The notes beneath the pieces are model-generated. The model had not been told where the DNA came from. It made no database searches and saw only the letters and a list, made by a program, of their open reading frames with translations. Positions 47,701 through 58,578 of a DNA stretch of 64,000 nucleotides are shown here, one piece after another (within the stretch, counting starts at the first letter, position 1; each line of letters begins with the position of its first letter). This DNA comes from Epinephelus fuscoguttatus (taxonomy: Eukaryota; Chordata; Actinopteri; Perciformes; Serranidae). Where the stretch lies: NCBI RefSeq assembly GCF_011397635.1, contig NC_064767.1, positions 1 to 64,000 of the forward strand, in the 5' to 3' direction. Position numbers and translations under genes: made by a program.

Positions 47701-50700
47701 CCAGATGTAAATCAGAATTGAGATATTTCAAGAGGATGTTTGGGATTAATTGATTCTCCTTTCAAATAAAAAGTAACCACAAACATCGGCTAGAACAATA
47801 AACAAACAGTAAATAATAAATAAGAAGAGACTAACACTAAGAAAAATAAACTGCAGCTGATTTATAGTCTTTTTACTGTTTTCTCTATGAAAACAAAAAT
47901 GTTTCCAAAAAAAATTACAATCAAAGTTATTAAGTTTTGTTTTAAAAGAAAATCTGATCCAGCTGCTAAAGGGTTTTATAACTGTTTTATCTGTTAACAT
48001 CACTCAGAACATTTACATGTTAATGAATAACCCATTAACGTTTAGTGGAGTATCCCGTTTAAAGACCATGCCCCGTTTACAGAGACAGGGGTATTCCGTT
48101 AATCAAAGACGAAAATCAAAAGACGCGTCCTCACCCCAAAGATTCCCTGTTTACGAGCCAGCGAGTTCCCATTCCAGGTCCAGAAGAAGATGTGGGACTT
48201 CCCACAGGTGACGATGGTGTTGGGGTCGGTAGGGTGGAACTCGACAGCCAGTACGACCTCATTAGTGGTCTGAAACACACCAGTTACAAACCTTTAGACA
48301 CTAATGATATCAGGTGTTGTTCTGTACGCAGGTGTAGGACAGTGACTGCCAACCTTGATCTCAGCGATTTTTGACTTCTTCTGCCAATCCCAAACTGTCA
48401 ACATGTGGTCGTTACAGTCGTCAATGACACTTAGGTGCTGACCAGAGTCCTTGCAGAGAGACAGACAGAGGGACATGATGTGAGACAGACATTTTAAGAC
48501 CTTCAGCAGAGTCTGAGCAGTGTGGTCTATATGGACTACAGTTCCCATGATGCACCTGGGTGATACTCACAGCTTTGGAGAAAGCCAGGGAGCCCACACC
48601 TCGCTCAAATGTTCCCAAACCGATGACCTGCAGAGTGGACAGACTGACGCTGTCCCAGATACGAACGTGAGGCTGTATCGCCTGTACACAGCAACAGAGA
48701 GAACGGGATGTGAATACTTCACTTTTTGTTTATTGCTTACAAAACAGTTTTAATTTTTCAAAAGTCAGGTGTGATTCAGTTTGAGTCTCCTGTTCGTCCT
48801 CACCCGTCCATCTTTGTCCACTCCTGCAATCTGTCCTGTAGCGATCCGGATCTTATCAGGATGGATGGCCAGACTGATGGACAGAGACAGAGAGATGATG
48901 TCAAAGAGCACAGAGCAGCCAATAAGAGCACAGCAGATGATTCATACGCCAGCGTGTTCTCACCACTTGACACAGTCGGTGTGTCCGAGGTAATGTCGCT
49001 GAGTTCGTTCCTCATAGTTAAACAAGGCAACAACGGAGGCGATGAAGTAAACGATCTCTCCGGTTGGAAGAAGGTATACATTGGCTCTGCAGTCTCTGCC
49101 ACGGTAACCGTACCTGCAGGAAGTCAAGGAAGCACCTGGAGAACAGCAAGAGATCTACCGACGTTCTACTCTACATCTACTGATGGTCAACTCTACATCT
49201 ACTCTACATCTACTGATGGTCAACTTTACATCTACTCTACATCTACTGACATTCTACTGTACTCTACTGTACCGAGAATCTACCAGTGATCTACTGAGGC
49301 TCTCCTGGTTCTCAGTTCTGGCTCCTTCAGTCTTGATGTTTCTCGTCATCGTCAGTAACACAGAGTTTTCTGTATGCGGACGACGATCGGCTCTCTGTAC
49401 ATGTTGATCATCTCAGTTTTCGGATCAATGTCTGATGTTACCGAACGTCATCCTGCAGCTGTCGTCCTGAGACACAGACAGGTTTTATGTTTCTGGATGT
49501 TTGTATCTGAACACATGAAAATTATTTTATTCTGGCTCTGAGAACAAAAACTTTAAATTCCACAAGTGAACTTTGTCGACGACTGAACTACGTTATTTTT
49601 ATTTATCATCGATCAATGTTATTATTGTGTTTAAATGTATTTAATGTTTCCAGGGTGAAGGATACACCCATTCCAGCTTCAGTCTTTCTGAAGGAAGTTC
49701 TGTCCGAACATCATCGTAGTTCTCCACGTCTGAAGGGATGAACATGGTAATTGGTCGCCCACGCATGAACATCTTAATGTGGTTCCCCTCTGAAACACAA
49801 AAAAAACCAAAACAAGATTCAGTGTGGAATAAATGTCTCACCAAAGTAAAATATCACCGCTACTGATTTTATAACATTAATTTCTGGTATCGTTTGAGAC
49901 ATGTTCGTAAAAACCAAGATGGCCGATGTGAAATTTACTGTTAAAGTACTATTTTCAAAGAATAACTCGTTCACATGTTGTTAATGTGACATCATCACAG
50001 CTCATCTCTGCACGCTGTAGTCCACTGACATATACCGCTCAGCGCTAAGTCACATTTTATCGCTCTGATTGGCTGGAAGTCTGTCTGCCCAGAGGCGTTT
50101 CTGTCTGCAGCCGCTGATCCCACCGCAGGACCTTTGAACCTTTGCAGTCATGTTGTGTCTCTCTGTTGACGTTTCATTAACATTGTCTGCACCATTAATA
50201 AGACTGAGCTGGACTCAATGAGCAGAGAACCAAAGCTGACTGGTATCAGTCTGTTGGACAGGGGCTCTGGACCTGGGACCTCAAGAGGGGACACTTCTTC
50301 AGGAGGGGACGGTTCTTCAGGAGAGAATACTTTGTCAGGAGAGGACAGTTCTTCAGGAGAGGACACTTCTTCAGGAAAGGACACTTCCTCAGCAATCCAT
50401 ATGTTTTAGTTTGGTTTTATGTGTTGCGTTCAACACCACTGATCGTGATGCGTTTGTTAATAGATTACAGACCTGGATCTGGTATCTCTGGTTCTGACAG
50501 TTCTCCTCAGACTCGTCTAACATGGTTCATAAAAAAACAAGAACATTATCTGTGCTTTCTGAGGCTCCTCCGGTGGATCTATGCTGACGACACGCAGCTT
50601 TACTTCTCGGTTAAACCAAAGAACCTCAATGACCTCATCACCCCTCATGACAACATCATCTTCTGTTAGATACTGGACGTCTAAAAATTTCCCTAATCTT

Positions 50701-51737
50701 CATTCGGACTAAACCGACTTCCCAGTTATCGACCGCAGTACTGCCTGAAAGAGACCACCTGCTTCACGAAGGTCAGTCGGTATATTCGCCCCTCTACTCC
50801 CAATCTCAAGATTGTCTCTGAGAATCTTCTGATCCTGTTTGACTGACATCAGAACCCTGAACGTCCCATTAGAACGCTGAGCGGCTCATTAAAACTCTGA
50901 ACTTCTCATCAGAACCCTGAATGTCTCATTAGAACTTTGAACATGTCATTAGAACCCTGAACTTCTCATTAGAACTCTCCCTCAGTCGTGTTTTTATCAG
51001 GTGAGAAATTCAAACCGATTCTATCAGCAAAGAACTACAAAGAACCCGATCCTCACCTCCCTTCATCGACATGAAGGACAGGTGAAGGACAGTTGAGGAC
51101 AGCTGAAGGACGGATGAGGACAGGTGAAGGACAGGTGAGTACTGGTGAGGGACAGGTGAAGGACAGGTAAGGACAGGTGAAGGACAGGTGAGGACAGGTG
51201 AAGGACAGGTGAGGGACAGGTGAAGGACAGGTGAGTGCAGGTGAAGGACAGGTGAGGACAGATGAAGGACATGTAGGAACAGGTGAGGACAGATAAAGGA
51301 CAGGTGAGGATAGGTGAGAACATGGGGAGGACAGGTGAAGGACACATGAAGGACAGGTGAGTACACGTGAGGACAGGTGAAGGACAGGTGAGGGGCAGGA
51401 GGGGTGAGGACAGGTATTAAGCGTTGATGCCGTGTTGTTTACCTCCATAAATTCACTCATGTTTAACAACCTGTCAATCAATGACCTGTCAATCAATGTC
51501 GGCGCCACGGTAGCATACAATCTGAGGCCTTACATTTAGGTGGTGGGTGGGGCTTATGCTTTATTGGTCTTTTTATAAGTTTTCTCACCTGGAAGGTGAA
51601 TAAATTTTGGGTTCCACCTGTGTTAACCTTATATGGAGGTAAACAAAAGCAGGGGGCAGAGCCACAGACAGGTGTGACATCACCTGATCAGTCTGAAGGA
51701 GAGAGAGCAGGTGGGTGAGCGAGGCTGACAATGTAAA

Positions 51738-51783
<46 letters not shown>

Positions 51784-52904
51784 GGAGAGATGTGATTGGC
51801 CCAGAAACAGGAAGTGCTCATTCAGCGCCTGTTAGCATGTAAGCTCGCTCTGATGATTCATTAGGACTCACCTGCTTGGCTGTTTTTCTCTCGTGTCGAC
51901 ATTTTGGCTGGTTTGAGACAAAGACATCATCAACAACAACAACATAAACAACAACACAAACAACAACAACACAAACAACAATATGGCGTCTTCACTACAG
52001 GAGAGACTGAGACTGAGCTAACAAAGATTCCTGCTGAGTCTGACTTCCTATTGGCTGTTACACATGATGATGGTGATGATGATGATGAGTGTGGTATATT
52101 CACGATGAAGATGAAGATAAATGTTTACCTTGACTGACGACCACATCTTTGTGTCTGAAAGGAGACAGAAAAAAAAACTTCAGAAGATTCAAAAAGTCTG
52201 ATCAATCAATCAACTAATCGATCAATCAACCAATTAATCAATCAGTCAGTGTCTCTCGGCAGTAGTTTAACGAACCTGAAAAATAAAAACATAATAAACT
52301 AAAATTAAAGAAACAATAAAAACACAGCAGAGAGTACTGATCGTATTTCATTGGTTTCTTTTGTTTGAATGTGATGATGTCATTTCTGACATTTTATTTC
52401 CTGATGTGTTCATGGGGTTAGTTTAGGGGTTAGGTTAGGAGGAAGCAGGGACGGTTGGTATCTTCGTCTCTTCAGATGAACAATAAAGTTTTTTCATTAT
52501 ACTGAGTGACGTTTTCTGTTCGCACCGATCAGCTGTTCTGATCACAGCCTCATCGATCAATCAGTATCAGTCAGTCACTGAAACTGGACATGTGGACATA
52601 TGTCCCACCCTGAGACGGAGGACAGACAAGTCTGCTAAAGACACAAAGAACGAACCTCAGCGTGTCTCTGCATAAAAACCTTTATGTCCTGACGTCGTTG
52701 AGAAAAAACAGAAACCGTAGGGCTGGGCGATAAGTCGATTTTATTGATTAATTCGAATTTGTAGTTTAGGCCCATTTGTTTTAATGAAAATTTAGTTTCT
52801 ATTTAAAATCCGCCACCGCCGCTCCCCGCTGGGCTCCCGTAGTTCAAAGTGGGCTCACACCTCGTTCAAGAAAGGGAACGAGTTCTTCAGCGCTTTTGTG
52901 TGCT

Positions 52905-52953
<49 letters not shown>

Positions 52954-53352
52954 ATCAGGGCCGAACTCCGCCGTGCGCGACACAGAGAGCAGAGGAGGAT
53001 TTTAGACACACACCGTGTAGGGACATAAATGACATGTCGTTGTGTAAATAAGATAAATAAGTGTTACCAACGCCAAGCTGGCAGACCCCCGAACCGTAGT
53101 AAAGGGACCTCCGAAGACCATTAGCTCCTTTAGCTTGTGTTAGCTCGTTGTGGCAACAACACATAAACAATGGGACTTCGTCTGCGTTAAAAAACGGCAC
53201 TTTATTTTCAGCACTGCAGGGATGATGCACAGCCTCTGTCATCAGTGTCTGACTTTTACATAGAGGGAAATAACTCAAAAACAGATGTCACACACCACAC
53301 CCGGCGCGCTAACGTCTCATACCTCCAACATCAACTACACACATACACAGCT

Positions 53353-53386
<34 letters not shown>

Positions 53387-56300
53387 GCCACACACATCAG
53401 GCTCAGCCTGTAACATAAGGCTGTTTAGTTTGTTTAATAAAAGGACAGGTATAGACCTGTTCTGTAGGAGAGGTAACCTTAAATAACTTCTGTTGTGATC
53501 CAATATGATGGTAGGGGAAACACTGCCGTATGATAAGAAAGGGGTCCGGTGGAAAGTGATCACAGATGCAGTCGCCATGTATATTGCAAGAGATGTGGTG
53601 CCCACATATAGGCTACTGTGGAAAAGCTGGGGTTTATTCACATGCTGAAAGTTTTCAACCCCAGGTATGTGCTACCAGGCCGCAAGTTATTATTTTTTTA
53701 ACTAGAAGGGGGAAAAAAATCGATTTAAATCGTGAATCAGATTTTTTGTGAAAAAATTTGAGATTTTTTTTTTAGGCCATATCGCCCAGCCCTAAACAAC
53801 TGTCAGCGATGCATTGAAACTGACCATAATGAACCGTCCAATCACAGCTGATCAAAGTCCCGTCAGGTGACTGTAAAGTAACCGTCCAATCACAGCTGAT
53901 CAAAGTCCCGTCAGGAGACCAGAAACAAACCGACCAATCACAGCTGCTCAAAGTCCCATCAGGTGACTGTAAAGTAACCATCCAATCACAGCTGATCAAA
54001 GTCCCGTCAGGAGACCACAAACAAACCGACCAATCACAGCTGATCAAAGTCCCATCAGGAGACCACAAACAAACCGTCCAATCACAGCTGATCAAAGTCC
54101 CATCAGGTGACTGTAAAGTAACCATCCAATCACAGCTGATCAAAGTCCCATCAGGAGACCACAAACAAACCGACCAATCACAGCTGCTCAAAGTCCCATC
54201 AGGTGACTGTAAAGTAACCATCCAATCACAGCTGATCAAAGTCCCATCAGGAGACCACAAACAAACCGACCAATCACAGCTGATCAAAGTCCCATCAGGT
54301 GACTGTAAAGTAACCATCCAATCACAGCTGATCAAAGTCTCGTCAGGAGACCACAAACAAACCGTCCAATCACAGCTGATCAAAGTCCCATCAGGTGACT
54401 GTAAAGTAACCATCCAATCACAGCTGATCAAAGTCCCATCAGGAGACCACAAACAAACCGACCAATCACAGCTGCTCAAAGTCCCATCAGGTGACTGTAA
54501 AGTAACCATCCAATCACAGCTGATCAAAGTCTCGTCAGGAGACCACAAACAAACCGTCCAATCACAGCTGATCAAAGTCCCATCAGGTGACTGTAAAGTA
54601 ACCATCCAATCACAGCTGATCAAAGTCCCGTCAGGTGACTGTAAAGTAACCGTCCAATCACAGCTGATCAAAGTCCCATCAGGTGACTGTAAAGTAACCG
54701 TCCAATCACAGCTGATCAAAGTCCCATCAGGAGACCACAAACAAACCGACCAATCACAGCTGCTCAAAGTCCCATCAGGTGACTGTAAAGTAACCATCCA
54801 ATCACAGCTGATCAAAGTCCCATCAGGAGACCACAAACAAACCGTCCAATCACAGCTGATCAAAGTCCCATCAGGTGACTGTAAAGTAACCATCCAATCA
54901 CAGCTGATCAAAGTCCCATCAGGAGACCACAAACAAACCGACCAATCACAGCTGCTCAAAGTCCCATCAGGTGACTGTAAAGTAACCATCCAATCACAGC
55001 TGATCAAAGTCCCATCAGGAGACCACAAACAAACCGACCAATCACAGCTGATCAAAGTCCCATCAGGTGACTGTAAAGTAACCATCCAATCACAGCTGAT
55101 CAAAGTCCCATCAGGAGACCACAAACAAACCGTCCAATCACAGCTGATCAAAGTCCCGTCAGGTGACTGTAAAGTAACCATCCAATCACAGCTGATCAAA
55201 GTCCCGTCAGGAGACCGCAAACTAACCGTCCAATCACAGCTGATCAAAGTCCCATCAGGTGACTGTAAAGTAACCATCCAATCACAGCTGATCAAAGTCC
55301 CATCAGGAGACCACAAACAAACCGACCAATCACAGCTGATCAAAGTCCCATCAGGTGACTGTAAAGTAACCACAATCACAGCTGATCAAAGTCCCATCAG
55401 GAGACCACAAACAAACCGACCAATCACAGCTGCTCAAAGTCCCATCAGGTGACTGTAAAGTAACCATCCAATCACAGCTGATCAAAGTCCCATCAGGAGA
55501 CCACAAACAAACCGACCAATCACAGCTGATCAAAGTCCCATCAGGTGACTGTAAAGTAACCATCCAATCACAGCTGATCAAAGTCCCGTCAGGTGACTGT
55601 AAAGTAACCGTCCAATCACAGCTGATCAAAGTCCCATCAGGAGACCACAAACAAACCGACCAATCACAGCTGATCAAAGTCCCATCAGGTGACTGTAAAG
55701 TAACCATCCAATCACAGCTGATCAAAGTCCCATCAGGAGACCACAAACAAACCGACCAATCACAGCTGATCAAAGTCCCATCAGGAGACCACAAACAAAC
55801 CGTCCAATCACAGCTGATCAAAGTCCCATCAGGTGACTGTAAAGTAACCGTCCAATCACAGCTGATCAAAGTCCCATCAGGAGACCACAAACAAACCGTC
55901 CAATCACAGCTGATCAAAGTCCCATCAGGTGACTGTAAAGTAACCGTCCAATCACAGCTGATCAAAGTCTCGTCAGGAGACCACAAACAAACCGTCCAAT
56001 CACAGCTGATCAAAGTCCCATCAGGTGACTGTAAAGTAACCATCCAATCACAGCTGATCAAAGTCCCATCAGGTGACTGTAAAGTAACCGTCCAATCACA
56101 GCTGATCAAAGTCCCATCAGGTGACTGTAAAGTAACCGTCCAATCACAGCTGATCAAAGTCCCATCAGGTGACTGTAAAGTAACCGTCCAATCACAGCTG
56201 ATCAAAGTCTCGTCAGGAGACCACAAACAAACCGTCCAATCACAGCTGATCAAAGTCCCGTCAGGTGACTGTAAAGTAACCATCCAATCACAGCTGCTCA

Positions 56301-58445
56301 AAGTCCCATCAGGTGACTGTAAAGTAACCATCCAATCACAGCTGCTCAAAGTCCCATCAGGTGACTGTAAAGTAACCGTCCAATCACAGCTGATCAAAGT
56401 CACTTGAGGTGACTCTTTAGTAACCGTCATATCACAGCTGATCAAAGTCCCATCAGGTGACTGTAAAGTAACCGTCCAATCACAGCTGATCAAAGTCCGT
56501 CAGGTGACTGTAAAGTCAAACCGTCCAATCACAGCTGATCAAAGTCCCGTCAGGTGACTGTAAAGTAACCATCCAATCACAGCTGCTCAAAGTCCCATCA
56601 GGTGACTGTAAAGTAACCATCCAATCACAGCTGCTCAAAGTCCCATCAGGTGACCACAAACAAACCGTCCAATCACAGCTGATCAAAGTCCCGTCAGGTG
56701 ACTGTAAAGTAACCATCCAATCACAGCTGCTCAAAGTCCCGTCAGGTGACTGTAAAGTAACCATCCAATCACAGCTGCTCAAAGTCCCATCAGGTGACTG
56801 TAAAGTAACCATCCAATCACAGCTGCTCAAAGTCCCATCAGGTGACTGTAAAGTAACCGTCCAATCACAGCTGATCAAAGTCCCATCAGGTGACTGTAAA
56901 GTAACCATCCAATCACAGCTGCTCAAAGTCCCATCAGGTGACTGTAAAGTAACCGTCCAATCACAGCTGATCAAAGTCCCATCAGGTGACTGTAAAGTAA
57001 CCGTCCAATCACAGCTGATCAAAGTCCCATCAGGTGACTGTAAAGTAACCGTCCAATCACAGCTGCTCAAAGTCCCATCAGGTGACTGTAAAGTAACCGT
57101 CCAATCACAGCTGATCAAAGTCCCGTCAGGTGACTGTAAAGTAACCATCCAATCACAGCTGATCAAAGTCCCGTCAGGTGACTGTAAAGTAACCATCCAA
57201 TCACAGCTGCTCAAAGTCCCGTCAGGTGACTGTAAAGTAACCATCCAATCACAGCTGCTCAAAGTCCCATCAGGTGACTGTAAAGTAACCATCCAATCAC
57301 AGCTGATCAAAGTCCCATCAGGTGACTGTAAAGTAACCATCCAATCACAGCTGATCAAAGTCCCATCAGGTGACTGTAAAGTAACCATCCAATCACAGCT
57401 GCTCAAAGTCCCATCAGGTGACTGTAAAGTAACCGTCCAATCACAGCTGATCAAAGTCCCATCAGGTGACTGTAAAGTAACCGTCCAATCACAGCTGATC
57501 AAAGTCTCGTCAGGTGACTGTAAAGTAACCGTCCAATCACAGCTGCTCAAAGTCCCATCAGGTGACTGTAAAGTAACCATCCAATCACAGCTGATCAAAG
57601 TCCCATCAGGTGACCACAAACAAACCGTCCAATCACAGCTGATCAAAGTCCCGTCAGGTGACTGTAAAGTAACCGTCCAATCACAGCTGATCAAAGTCTC
57701 GTCAGGAGACCACAAACAAACCGTCCAATCACAGCTGCTCAAAGTCCCATCAGGTGACTGTAAAGTAACCATCCAATCACAGCTGCTCAAAGTCCCATCA
57801 GGTGACCACAAACAAACCGTCCAATCACAGCTGATCAAAGTCCCGTCAGGTGACTGTAAAGTAACCGTCCAATCACAGCTGATCAAAGTCTCGTCAGGAG
57901 ACCACAAACAAACCGTCCAATCACAGCTGCTCAAAGTCCCATCAGGTGACTGTAAAGTAACCGTCCAATCACAGCTGATCAAAGTCTCGTCAGGAGACCA
58001 CAAACAAACCGTCCAATCACAGCTGATCAAAGTCCCATCAGGTGACTGTAAAGTAACCGTCCAATCACAGCTGCTCAAAGTCCCATCAGGAGACCACAAA
58101 CAAACCGTCCAATCACAGCTGATCAAAGTCCCGTCAGGTGACTGTAAAGTAACCATCCAATCACAGCTGATCAAAGTCCCGTCAGGTGACTGTAAAGTAA
58201 CCGTCCAATCACAGCTGCTCAAAGTCCCGTCAGGTGACAACAAAAACAAACCAACCAATCACAGCTGAGTTTGATTTTGTGCCATCAGTCACTCTAATAA
58301 GAACATACTGACAGTAACTGATCAATGCGTTTTTAGTTACTGATTGACAAAATATCTGATCTGATTTATTGATCCACAGAGTCTGATTTACTGTCATCAA
58401 ATCTATGACATCACAATAACCTGATCAAACACACACATATATGTG

Positions 58446-58488
<43 letters not shown>

Positions 58489-58546
58489 TTTACTTGTCCT
58501 GACACCTGATCACAGTATGTGTATCTATATATGTGAATATGTATAA

Positions 58547-58578
<32 letters not shown>

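Noticed and set aside
51010-51520. Cys/Pro/Ser-rich minus frames resembling a small secreted repeat protein
   Set aside because: They are the translation of the GGACAGGTGA minisatellite in all three frames.
53772-58258. Three very long minus-strand frames (535, 380, 580 codons) as one large repeat protein
   Set aside because: They are entirely 48-bp minisatellite within an eml4 intron and are broken by indels; no supporting exon signals.
53803-58262. CRISPR array
   Set aside because: Repeats are head to tail without unique spacers, and this is a vertebrate genome.
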